Below, in pieces: positions 21,773 through 33,902 of a stretch of DNA of 64,000 nt (position 1 is its first letter; each line of letters begins with the position of its first letter). Source of the stretch: Hydractinia symbiolongicarpus. Its lineage: Eukaryota; Cnidaria; Hydrozoa; Anthoathecata; Hydractiniidae. The notes beneath the pieces were generated by a model. That model did no database searches. It had not been told where the DNA came from and saw nothing but the letters and a program-made list of their open reading frames with translations. Made by a program: the position numbers and the translations under genes. Location of the stretch: contig NC_079879.1 in NCBI RefSeq assembly GCF_029227915.1, forward strand, positions 34,352,501-34,416,500, in the 5' to 3' direction.

Positions 21773-24700
21773 AAAACATTGAGGAATATTCTGAAAATAT
21801 ACTCATTCAATTTAGCTGGCATCCTATCCTTTGTTAACTCAAATGAGCTTGTTTTCTTTCATTGATGCAATATGTCTTTTTCAAGTTTCAGTTTTAGTAT
21901 TTTCCCCACAAAATCTAGTTGTGCCGGTTAAATGAAACTGCTTAAACAAGAGCACCTAGGGTGTTTTGCATTTCTCAGATCTTTTAATCATAACTGTGCT
22001 ACGAATATACTATGAAGACATCAGGATGATTTTAAAATAACACCACTCTTATAAAGAATGAATCCCACAGTTACAGACATACGGAAAAGGTCTAAATATA
22101 CCGTGAGATATTTTTAACATGGCTGCGCATAGGTTTAATTTTCAGCTTAATTAGCTGATACAAAGAATTTAGACGTACAACTTGTAGTCTTAACACTAGA
22201 AAAGAAAGGTTCGACTAGAAGCAGTTAGGTCGAGATAATTGCAAAATAAGGCATCAATTGTCCTAAACAGGCGATACTCACGTGACTAAATTTGCCGCAA
22301 TAATCCTTATTTAAATCCTGACTGAACAAAGTTGCGTGTAATCATAGGTTTTGTGTATTTGACCCATATCGTTCTTTTGTCAAATAAGAAAGTGTTGATA
22401 TAAATAAGATTCCGAGATGCAACAGAAGCTGGTTCAGTATATTGAACTACTCCTAAAAAAATACTTTTCTAATATAAGTCAATCCTCCTAAAAACTCAAT
22501 AATTATATAATTATGTATAATATGTAATATAATATAAAATATAATAACATGCAATATAAACTGTTTTGTCTATTTCTACTTGGACATTTTACCGAGGTCA
22601 AAAGAGTCATAACCGAGGGTAATAGTTGTGGTAAGAGATAATGTATTGGTTAACTGATAACTATTTCCCAAAATGTTTCCTAATGGTTGTGTAAAAACCA
22701 ACAGCGTTTTGACTGTCTTGTGTAAAAAACGGCATTTGTTGACCATTTTGGGGTGGAGAGGGAAAATGCGTGAGGCATACTTTCGTTTATAAGGTTAGAA
22801 CGGTTAACACAATGACTCTGACACTTTGGGGTGCTCATTTTTTATCATCTTAAATTCATAAAGACCAAAAAAAATTTCAAGCTAATGATATACCATGCAA
22901 ATTTTTTTAAAGCTCTAAATAATTCAATTTGTTATTTCCTTTATTAAAGTTCTATATTTAGGGTTTGTATGTTGTAAATTGTTCAAACAATTTACTTCTC
23001 TTGCTGAAAACACCCATATTTGCCCCAAGCCCTAATGTTTTGGTGAAGTTACGCCCACTTAAGCCCTAAGAATTTTTCAATTTTTCCTTTGTTTTTTGAA
23101 GAGTTTATGGGTTGGGAACCTGTGAAATTATTCATGCTGATACAAAACTGTAAAAAATTATCTTTCCAACAAAGAAATGATTAAAAAAAGAAGCTACATA
23201 CAACTGAGTGAAATAAGCGTATCAATCTTTCCCAGTGTTTTTGTACGATTGGTGCCTCAATACGTTAATGGACAATGGCGAAATAGTAAAAATGAAATCC
23301 AAAGTACAAAATAATACTTAATTTAGATATTTTTAAGTAAATATCGCCAAACATTTATGTCAAATACTAGATTATCAAACAATCAAATTTTAACTAAACA
23401 TGCTGACGTCAGCAAAAATTATTGCTGACAGTCGTCATTTAATTTAGTATTTTTTTTGTTGGATAAGTTAATTTTTTTTCAAGCTTTTAAAAAAGCTGTT
23501 TTGTAGGTTATATATAGTTACTAACATAGTTTGAATAAAATTTGGAGTTTTTGCATGTTGTGTTTTTTCGGCTGTATTACGTATTGAATTTGTCGCTACC
23601 ATTATTGCTATGTTCCGTTGTGTGGCTTGAATATTACAAATTCTGACCGGCCAGGTTGACAATCAGTTGACGGTGGAAAATACACTGTAAAACCGTCATA
23701 AACACAAAGTGATTTTTAATTGTGCAACGAACATGTGGAAATTTCTAAACCATTTCGAAATTCCTTTTGTTGATGCATGTGCAGTTAGTTGAGTTTTAAT
23801 GTCAATTAAAGGAGTGTATGATAAAAATAAAACGACGATATTTTGTACATGTTCACACACTTTCTCACAATGAGGAGGATTCGATGTGCAGAAACCGAAA
23901 CTGCTATATTCGCCCAAACCAGCTATGCCATGTGCAGCAATTAAAATTGTTGAGATCTATAAAGTTCGATCATTTCTGTTTATTGAAGAAAAATAAACTT
24001 CACTTCCTCGTGCGTCATACATGTAAAATATTACCAAAAATAGCGTACCGACGCATAATCTTAATTACAAATGGCAGGTTTGGCGTTCGAACAAACCACA
24101 TCATTTATTTTAATCTTTCCAACAGAAATAGTGTTCATTAATTGGAAACTCATAATTTAGAAGAATTAGTCGAAGCCACAGACCCTACAACAAAACATAA
24201 CGGTTAATCTGTATTAAAACAGAGAATAGTTTACCATTAGTGCTTGGGAACTTGTAGAGAACGCTATGTAAAAATTAACTCATAAGAATAGATCTTTTTT
24301 AAATTGCCAGCTTTTCAATGAGAAAAATAAAACATGATATTACCAGTATAGCATGTTTAAATAAACTGTTAAAAGAAGCATCTAAAATACTTGCATCATT
24401 TTTATAAAACTTTGTGGTTAATATTAGTTCTATGAACTTTAGGACTCTCCCTCTATTTCCGAAGATTTAAAGAATATATACTTGGAATCATATTGAAACT
24501 TTTAATCTCACTTGTCGAGAGAAAGTTGCATGACTTTTAACACAAAAAGAGTCTCGATAACTATAATTGTTTTTGTTGCTTTGAAGATGTTGTTCCTGAA
24601 AGCAAAAGCATGAATTGGAAGTTTAAAGAAAAAACGGAAGTGTGAAGAAGAAGCTGTCTCTTTACACGGATAATTTTAGCCCTCACCTTGAAAAAATAAC

Positions 24701-24779
24701 GCGCGAAACCACACCGAATGTAAACAAACATGGCAGACCAGCAGGCTTTGCTTTGTATTTTACCTAATAACTAAGGTAA
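21773..24779. other. Gene-free spacer
   Basis: No supported gene. There is a very AT-rich stretch at 22500-22560. The longest frame (23818-24141, 107 codons) shows no domain, signal peptide or membrane features. Confidence 0.55.
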
Positions 24780-25081
24780 AAAATTGATAACTCGAAGCCT
24801 TAGTAGCTGCTCTTTTTTTGACGCAGTGACGTACAAGAACGGATAGTTGGTGAAGAAAATTATTAAACGGAATTTTGTGCGATGGCGAGCAGAAAAGAAC
24901 TTTTGAATGCCACGCTCTAAATGGATAAAACTTACTGAAAAAACTCACATTTCACATAATTTTAGATCACCAGAATAATATAGCCATGGCAGCTAAAAAG
25001 AAACTTGCTGTCGCTCTATGTTTTTATAAAGACAAAGGTTCTCTGTCTTTGACAGCAAATACTTTTGGAGTAGCATTATAA
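24780..25081 (+). pseudogene. PIF/Harbinger-type transposase fragment
   Basis: From the ATG at 24986 the frame reads KLAVALCFYKDKGSLSLTAN then TFGVAL, and stops at 25079. This resembles the helix-turn-helix region of Harbinger (HARBI1-like) transposases, where KLA...L...GS...FGV...TVS is typical. Just upstream, other frames give a degraded W...F...EW-type segment, interrupted by stops. The DDE catalytic part is not recognisable downstream. I consider it a decayed, inactive copy. Confidence 0.5.
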
Positions 25082-25487
25082 CAGGTTAGGGTTGATGATG
25101 GTTGTCCATCAGGATCTACCTGCAATTAAACGATGAACTGAACATTCAACGCTGAATCACACCCAGCTAGCCTCATTCTGTCTCTGCGCCAAAAAAAATC
25201 GTGCAACGGAAACACAAACTGCGATATATAAAGGACGTGCGAACCGGCAAGTTTATCCATGGGCTACCGAATATATGACGCTTTTCATGGGCTTAAGAAT
25301 TAAAAAAGGTGAAAGTCAAACTGCAAGTTTCGTCCTACATGCAGTTGTTGCATTTACATACTGGATTCAAGAATTAAAAAGTTTGATTTTCAATGCACAG
25401 GGCTCTTATTTTTTTCTAAATCTCAAAAAAGCTTCTTCCAACCGTTATCACTGCAATTTGTTAGCATGTTCTAAGGGAAGCGAATCA

Positions 25488-28400
25488 TCATAACACAGTG
25501 ACATTATTTCTTGCATCACAAAATGTTTGAAATTTCGTTGCTACTCTCTCTTGCGTGAACGCTGTTTTTCTTTTATTTATATTGCTTGACAATTGCACGA
25601 CAAGAAGCGTATTGAAAATACCAAATACTGCCATGACTAAGAATGTGAAATTCTCGTCAAAAGGATAGCCTATCGGATTTTTATTCATGCTCACGCTTTT
25701 TTTGTTGCTTAGCGACCAAGAGTATAAACTTCCAAATACGGTAGGTACAAACGTTCTAAAAAAAAAAAAGAATAAGATATTTACATAAGTGTTCAACATA
25801 CAGCCTCTGGTAATCGTCCGGTTTAGCAGTCTAAACAAATAATACTAATATAATAATCTTTAATATTTTCTTCCTGGCTATGTTATTCCTTGATGAGCGT
25901 GCTATAATTGGGTCTGTTTTTTTATTAGTTGATCTATCGTACGGATTTTCGATACTTTTCTGTGCTACGAAAATCAAACTAAATAAGTTTTGAGGTTTTT
26001 GTTTTGATTTTTAAAAAATACACCATTTGTGCTTCCCTAAAACCGTAAAAACATTAAGATTGAGAGATCTTCTCAAGAATACTTTATCTGTCGGATTCGA
26101 TATTTTTTTGGAGTTCTATTTTTTGTCTTTCGAGCTAAATACTATCGAAAGAGAAAAGAAAAGACCAATGAATGTTTAATTTTTCCCAATTTACATATCA
26201 TTAGAACCATACAGTCCTAAAAATAAATTTTGTTTTTCACGATATCTTTTGTAGTATTCTTTATTTGCCAATGTTCGATCTGATTTGGGTCTCCTCACAA
26301 AATCATAAACATGTTGCTCCACAAACAAGGAGCAATGCAATGACTTCACAAATAAGATAAAGTCACAATAAAAGACGTAACAAGGTGACAAAGTTTGTGT
26401 TACCTTTTTGTAGCGTGAAGTATTAATCCTAAGAAAGAAGTTTCTTTGATATCGGATAGTTTTTATTTGTCTGTCGGACGGATTTTTAATTCTTTTAACC
26501 CTATGTTATTCAATGTTCACAGCCTTAAGAATTTAGAATAATTATTAAACTGGCGCGGAAACGTATTCTCAATATAAAAATCAAAACATCGCTAAAATAT
26601 TTTGTCTCAAAACACTGTAGTAATTGAAATCACAGCAATTAGTTACGCACGGTAAATCTGTCGGACACGAACTCTTTTATTCTTTTCTATAAGTTATCCA
26701 GTGTCCCTGATGAATATTGCTTCCGATTATATTGACAGAAGGACAAAAAAATTGATAGTTCAGTTAGGTAAGATATGAATGCAGAAAGCAGGTTTGTTTG
26801 CAGAAAATTTTTTAAATTTAGTCTATCTGTCAGACGGACGATATTCATCAGATGGAAGGTATAAAATACGCTAGATTTCCCACATAAAGCAATTGTTAGC
26901 TTGGAAATGATCTACAGGCTCTATCAAATGATAGGGATTTTTTACTTGTAAAAGTTTAATTATCCCGTAATTACTAATATTAGAATCGTCTGTCCTACAG
27001 ATTAAAAAGTTGGGTACATAGTAGAACAACTCGTGTTTAAAGACGCTAAAATGGTTTTATATTGAAACAAAATTAGTTTCTGGTTCCTTAATCTTTCTCT
27101 TTAGAAATGTACAAAATGTAAATCGAAATTTCGAAAAATAATTTTTTGGAGAATGGTAGTAATTAAAAAACAGCCCCAATTATTTACCTGCAATGAGCTG
27201 ATCTATTAAAACAAATTCTGACAAAATATAATACGACTGGTATACTCCACAAAAAAAGCGCTCTATTTTTTTTAAAGTAAAAATGTAACAAACAAGCTAA
27301 ATTTCAGTAGATAAATCCATCGCCGTCGACAAAAATGCAAGACATGGAATCTATTTTCTAATGCTTTGTATTTTATTATGATTGAACAAAAACATTTTCT
27401 ACTCGCCCTTGAATGAATGATGAAAAAATGAAAATGAAATTAAATCTCCTTGAAAAAGTTGTGTATAACTCACATTACCTTTGTGGTGTTCTTCTTTCTT
27501 AAGTGCCTGCTTAACAAATCTTGCATCTTACTGCTGTTAAATATCAGACTTATTTATTTATTCATATATTCTACCATTGAAAAATCTCCCCCGATAAATT
27601 ACATAAGGAAATTTTCTCTTTCTTTATTGGAATATGACATATTTTAAATCTTTAAATCTCCTTACCTTCCTACTGCAGAAATTGTCATGGACAATCCATT
27701 TACTGTTCCAAGATAATTTGATTCTACAGAATTGTTTAACATTACAGCAACTGAAATAACTGATCCTTCGATACAAATTCGCATCAAGATCAAAAGCGCA
27801 AGAAGAAGCATCCAAAATATTATCCTGATATAAAAAATATAATGCAATACCGTTTCTTTATAAAACGAAATGTGAAAAGCTTCCAGATGAACACAGATGT
27901 AAAACTATAAAATTTGGTTTATGGTTCTTAATTCACAAGTGACGAACAGTGATAAGGACTACAAGCGTTTGTATAAATTTAGCGATTCATTTAGGAACGT
28001 ATAAACGTCCCTTAAGAATTTACTGTGCGTGATTTTACCTGTTGGATATGATTGTCAGCGGAACGTGTAATGGTAGCAGCAGAGATTGGAACAAGGTACA
28101 GCATACAAATACCTATGAGTTGAAACGTTATATTAAGCAGTGATCAGCAATTTGTGGACGCAAGATTATGCCTATCTAAAGTAGACACTTTGGAACAAAA
28201 AAAATGTTATCCAGTTTAAAGAGATGCTCGCTTGTGTGGGAATGAAATGACGAAATGAATTGTCTTCAATCTAGAGTTGTTCACTTTGAATATATTCCTT
28301 CAATCGCGTTATAGAGCGCATCTCTATAGCACGATTGAAGAAATATATTCAAAGGAATATTGGGATTCTCGTTAGAGATGGTCCAATATATCTTGGTCAA

Positions 28401-31400
28401 TCAAAATCATGCAAAGTCATGTTTATTTATTTATTTATTCTTTATTTATTCATTCAACAGACATACAGTACTGAATTATTCCGCAGTTGATAAACTGTAT
28501 AATATTGCACCAAAAGATCAGATAGACTGTGGATAAACTCATAGCACTTCAACAATGTATGTGAAGTCAAGTAACATAAAATGACAAATTTAATTGAATT
28601 TAATTTTGAATAGAATTTACTAAAATCAGCTTACCAGTTTTGCTCCAAATTTTTTGACTAGCTGAAACAAAAAAATACATATGCATCGATCAAGTACTAA
28701 CTGAGTAGTGTAAATTCATACCATTCATAATTTTATAACAAAATTTTATCAGTGTTTCATACTTTTCTTAATATTGAAAGTTTGACATTTGATGTTTAAA
28801 TCCTCCTTCAGAATAACAAATACGATCCAATAAAAAAAACGAAATTTCTTTAAATTTTGATACTGAATTAAAAAAAAAACAGACAGTCACACACTTTTGA
28901 ATGACAATATACTTTCAGGATTACAAGACCCAAAACGTACCCAAAATGTTTTGGATATGTGCACATTCATGTTGTTTTTCTGTTTCACGGAATTGTCTTC
29001 TTGCTTCCAGTAGTGATGCAAATAACAGAACTGGTTCGCTTAAAGGGGCTACGAACCGGTTAAAATTCTTACTCTCCGTATATCTTGCGCACATATTTTG
29101 CGCAATGAACAGACCAGTGCACTTTGCTTGCCGGTTCAATATTGTTTTTTCGAAAAGTATATTACAAAGAAATATAATCAAGACTAGAGAAGATAAAAAT
29201 TCTAGATATATCTGTATGTTCGAGTCTGTAAATTACATACATGCCGGAAAAATATCCAGTTTGTTTTTCGCCTCCATCGGCTTGACTTTAGTGTAAGTCA
29301 CTAAAGTCGAAAACCAACAGCCGTTTCGTAGCCCCTTTAATCATTAGCATTTCTCCTTAAGAGTATGATATATCAAAATATTGCAACTTACCTTCCACTT
29401 CAAAGATGTTAACTTTAATTATGGTATGGTATATGTCGTATGGTATGTGATGTTACGAAATTGATAGAAAACACCACGAAGGGCAACTTTCTGCTTCTTT
29501 ACGATACCGTACCGTAAAAAAGTAAAAAGTTGACATTCCTTGTGTTTTCTACCAATTTGGTACGCCCCCTCCATTCGTCATATTTGCAAGGTGTTTCGTT
29601 TAACTTATTTGGGATTTAACTCGATTTTTAAGTCATTCATTTGCTTGGGGTGCGCTATTTATATGGCAGAGCCGAGGTTTAAAACCTCATTATGATTTCA
29701 GCGACTCAATTTTGATATATACGAAAAAATTTCCTACAAATCCTCTCGGCGAGCTCTTTTTTAAGATGACAGGCTTACTGAATCGGGTATGTAGCACTTA
29801 CAAATTGAAATGAAACAAAAGGAAATATATATTATGTGTGCTCTTGCAGATAAGATACTTTGAAATAGAGAAGTAAACTTTAAGGCTAGTAAAGTGGACG
29901 TAACTATAACCATGGTATAAACGTATTAAGAACATAAATGACGCTGATAAATTACAAAGAAACGCAGAATCAATTTCCAATAAAGAACGCGTGAAAGGTT
30001 GATTTCACACAGTGTTTTTCACTGTTCATACTCAATATTTTCAGAGAGTGTTATAGATTCATTACCTTGGTAAATAAAGCTACTTCGAGGGTTATCGTTA
30101 CCATAGCAACAATGAGTAGGGCTGTACCAATTTGAGTAATGTTAAAATCGTAACCTCCTAAAATCACATTTAAAAAGTAATGTAACAAAAAAGCATACCT
30201 AATTTGTGGCTAGTAGAAGTGGCTTTTATTGTAATTAAGAATTGGTTTGTCCTTACATAAAAGTTCCACACAATTCTGATCGGTTTATTATGGTGCATAC
30301 ATGTTTTCACATAAAAGCAGTTTTGCAAAAACACAAGCTTTGAGCTGAATTACTGTTTTCCAAAACTATGAACAACCTAACAACCCATAATGTGAATTTT
30401 TCTGATGTAAATTATGATTCAATTCTCTTTCAGCTAATAATTTCAAATTGAAAAGAAAGATTATTAACTCAAACATGTTGCTTGATTTCAGGTCAGATAC
30501 AGAGAAGGATTACTTTATTCATAAAAAGAATTCTTTGCTGTGCGCGATGCGAATGATTGTCTTAGGTAAGAACAACATGGGGCAGAATTTTAAAGTTATG
30601 TTCTCTAAATTTTTCAAATTTTTCTTAAAAAAAGCGTGCAGCTGTATCAAAAATTATATTTCCACATTCAAGTATGAGAACATAATAAAACTATTCGCAT
30701 TTTTGACTTCTTGCTAATTTTAGCAGAATAAAAAGTACAAATGTTACGGAGCGATAAAAAAGTGTAATAACGAAGACACACACCGTATTGTTTCGACGTT
30801 GCAGCATATAGTGGAAAGAATTCGTCGTACCCTACAGCTAGCGTGTTGTATGACGCATATGCAAAGCAAACCAGAATGCATTTCCTACGCCTAAAGATTT
30901 AGGACCGTATTAAAATCAGCCCTTTTCTACAATGCGAATTCCAAAGTAACATGAAGAATCATAGATTCATTATTGTTATTTCAAGTAACACGTCAGGTAC
31001 AAGAAATTTTGTTCAAATAATTTCTTCATCCTTTTTAAAAAAAATAAAAGTACAAGAAGAACTTTTTAGTTGATTTTAATACGCATTTTATTTTTCCATT
31101 ATTATTTGGTTGCGAAAGAATAACAAAAAGGTACCTTCAGTTCAAACTTCTAAATCGGCTTTCCTTATAATGGAAATTTTATAACAAAAGCAGAAGTCTA
31201 ATCAATAACTTTACCTCAAAATATTTCCAAGTCGCGAATTTTTAAAGTCACATGCGCGACAGCAGGACCTGGTTTTATATTCTACTATTTCATTTTCCAC
31301 AACATCAAAAATTTCGTTTTTCTTTCCGGAACTGCAGACAGACGATTTGTTTGAAGTTAAAAGTTTCGTCTTTTCATCAATTGTCATGCTGGAAGAAAGT

Positions 31401-33727
31401 TTTTTCTTTGCTTTAATTTTCAAATCTTCTGTTTGTTGCACATTATTTAGTCTATTACATCCGGTAAGGTGCAATGTGCGTTAAGCTAAGGAACTTTTTA
31501 CAAAGTCTTTAACCTTAGCCCGGGGTATTTCAAACATATTATGACCGGGAGGGAGGAGGCTATTCCAACCCGACCAAACTTCCGCTAGAATTTTTAAAAT
31601 AGAATCAGATTTGACACGCTTATAATACGTCTAAGGAACAAAGTGACAGCAATAATTTTTTTGCTTATGTTCGCATTTTTTCTGTGACGTCATTGGGAGC
31701 TTTCATTTTGTTTGCTTAAAATTCAATTACTTTTACAAAGATTTTTATCATCATTCTGTTTAAAGGTGAAATCCGCCCCTCGTCCGGACCGAATGGAGTT
31801 ACCAGATTTTTATCGCTGTCAACGGTCCTTAAGAATTTTAGAGGATAAAATGTTTTCCAACAGCAATAATTTACCACAGCTTATAAAATTACCTTCACCT
31901 CCATCAAATTTAGTCCTTAAAATTGTCTCAAAATTGCGCAATGCTTCCAGATTAGTTTTTTTTAAGAAAAGACAATTTTTTTAACTATTTGAACTACGAG
32001 GATCCTGACAACTTTCTAACAACTAAAATGTTGAGCCTCGACTCCTTAAAGAAAAACAATGTAACAACCATACCTTCTATCACGTGGTAAAATATAAACG
32101 GTCAAACATACGGCGACCAGTAGAGCGAAGACGACGACAAGGTGCGGTAAAAGAATTTGAAATTTGGCAAAAATTGAACCTATAATAATACAAGGATCAT
32201 ACAATATCTTCATTTTTTTAATCATTTTCTCTTCATTCAAACTTGTTTTTAGAAGACATTGAAAAGCATTTCTTTAGGAAAAATCTTTTTATACTACTTA
32301 AGAGCCAACTGGGCAACCCACCATTTTTGGTACCGAAATTTTAGAGTTATATTGTTATGATAAAGTTCATCTGGAAAACAGATTACCCGTTGCTTGAGCT
32401 CGTTTCCATTTAACTGCAATTTTAGAAAGTTTTCATATAAAACGAAAATAAATATTTTTTATAACAAAGGTTTTAATTAGTTAAGCATAATAAACCATCT
32501 CGCATAGGCGGGTTAGACCGCTTTGTTACTGTTTATATGAGAGAAAGTTCATCTCGCCTACCGGGGTCTCGCCTCTAAGAAGCGAGATCTCGCCTATTGA
32601 GCCAGCCCGATTGACCATATAAACAGATGAGTAAAAATATGAGGCCAGCCCGCCAACCGGACTCATATAAACAGCCCCTTACCTGTAAATATACTTGGGT
32701 AGCTATCCACAGGAAACGCCAAAAATGCTAAAAGTGAAAGTTTAATATAAAATCTAGCTTATCAATAAGAATTTAATAAAATGCATACTCACTTAGCTGG
32801 GCGACATAATAATCACAAATTTATAAAAAGTGTTCCCTTTTTAATTGACTTAAGACAAACGAGTTAACAACAAGGACACTTGCTAGAGCACTTACCTCCG
32901 ATGCCTGGTCCAAGAATTAATCCAGTAGAATAAGAGCACATTAGTAAAGACATTCCGAGAGCCTATATAATAATAAAACTTAGCAAAACTAATCAAAACT
33001 TTTAAGAAGATTTTTTCTATCTAGGAAATGGGATAAAGGAATTATTTTTGTATTAAAATAGATGAGACTAAATGCGATTTGGTTGAACATGCAAGCAATC
33101 TATGGAAACCATACACAAATATTGTCCCATATATAATTCCATAGCTATCTAACTGCTTGGTCAACCAGAATAAAAGTTGTTAATGGGAACTAGGCTACTT
33201 GACACTAATTTTCGTCCATAGATTTTTTCTATGTAAACACAGAAAGTCAAACATTTCTAAAGTGCATGTGTTTGTAAATGCAAAATACTGTACTTGATTG
33301 GTGTCGTCACAAACGTCCGCCATTATTGCTTTCGCAATAACATTTATACCTGAAATTAAAGAATTAAAAGTCTTCTAAAGACTGAAGTGAAAATAAGCTT
33401 TTATATTGTGTATCCATAATTTTTTTATAGGGATTTTAAAAGAATTTTAACATTTCAAATCTGACAATGTGCAATGCGTGGAATTACAATACTTCAGAAA
33501 ATAAACGTGATTATGAACTTCAAATTGTTTATCATACATTGAAACTGTAGAGGTTCTGTCAGCCGCCTTACGTACCCATAAAACAGCCTTGTATGCATCT
33601 AGTAACGATCGCCCATTCGAAAGTGGTACTGAATCCAAACGCTAACGTTGTCAATATCAACAACGCTGTCGAAAGTATGGTGGAGAATTTTCTTCCTTTG
33701 ATATCCGCAAGATATCCCCAGAAAAAG
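25488..33727 (-). CDS. MFS transporter, ZIFL-like (5' exons missing)
   Basis: Twelve exons read as one minus-strand frame: 33727-33576, 33349-33294, 32962-32896, 32727-32683, 32179-32074, 31451-31215, 30890-30784, 30157-30066, 28661-28635, 28112-28039, 27824-27666 and 25755-25488. All phases agree and about 463 residues result. The first exon has the MFS loop 2-3 motif (GYLADIKGRK) and a RCIQG helix. Then come LILGPGIGG, AFPVDSYPSIF, a transmembrane pair, a long cytosolic loop (31451-31215), YNTLAVGYDEFFPLYA, and near the end LGTVNGLSMTISAVGR followed by FGSLYSWSL. The order and motifs fit the plant/fungal/animal ZIFL-type group of the major facilitator superfamily, which moves metal ions, organic acids or drugs with protons across membranes. 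The substrate cannot be told from sequence. The N-terminal exons for helices 1-2 are absent: upstream of 33727 there are about 175 bases of spacer and then the inverted right arm. The gene as assembled is therefore 5' truncated or the assembly is wrong there. Confidence 0.85.
28285..28353. repeat. Intronic foldback hairpin
   Basis: TTTGAATATATTCCTTCAAT... pairs with ...ATTGAAGAAATATATTCAAA around a short CGCAT loop, giving about 32-bp arms with few mismatches. A counterpart is present in the right arm near 38553-38622. It is followed by an (ATTT)n-like stretch. It may be a very small MITE. Confidence 0.7.
29040..29340. mobile_element. 301-bp MITE with TTAA target sites
   Basis: It begins TTAAAGGGGCTACGAA and ends TTCGTAGCCCCTTTAA, a perfect terminal inverted repeat flanked by TTAA. 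TTAA duplication is typical of piggyBac-type elements. It has no coding capacity for a transposase. A diverged copy lies at the mirrored site in the right arm (about 37570-37892), so the insertion is older than the split of the two arms. Confidence 0.75.
32529..32674. mobile_element. 146-bp MITE-like element beside a splice donor
   Basis: CTGTTTATATGAG at one end and CTCATATAAACAG at the other form 13-bp inverted termini, with internal CGCC/GGCG-rich palindromic sequence. On the transporter strand it begins only a few bases after the GTAAG donor of exon 32727-32683. The mirror copy is at 34404-34549. Confidence 0.6.
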
Positions 33728-33902
33728 CTAAAAAATAGCATCATATTGCAAAATGTTATGTTGTAAATTTCACAAAACGTGTAATGTTCAGGCTCGCTTC
33801 CATTAAAAAGTGAGCGCGCACGAACAAAAGAAAATGAGCCTTTAAGCTTAGAACTCAGCTGGCACTAAAGAGCACTAAAGAGCACTAACGAGCGATATCT
33901 CG
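33176..33902. other. Unique spacer of the inverted repeat
   Basis: These 727 bases separate the two arms. They contain two transporter exons (33727-33576 and 33349-33294) that have no counterpart in the right copy. Near the right junction there is a short CACTAAAGAG repeat. The junction falls inside what should be an intron of the left gene. Confidence 0.85.

Larger units (their letters stand above)
27579..33175 (+). repeat. Left arm of a ~5.5-kb inverted repeat
   Basis: The reverse complement matches 33903-39320, centred near 33539. The inner part (about 30330-33175) showed no difference from the right arm in every stretch I compared by eye, and several long frames translate identically. 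The outer part differs by several percent and by indels (for example 5 differences in about 108 bases near 30250-30356). Confidence 0.93.

Noticed and set aside
23818-24141. 107-codon frame
   Set aside because: No recognisable motif, AT-driven composition and no splice or promoter support.
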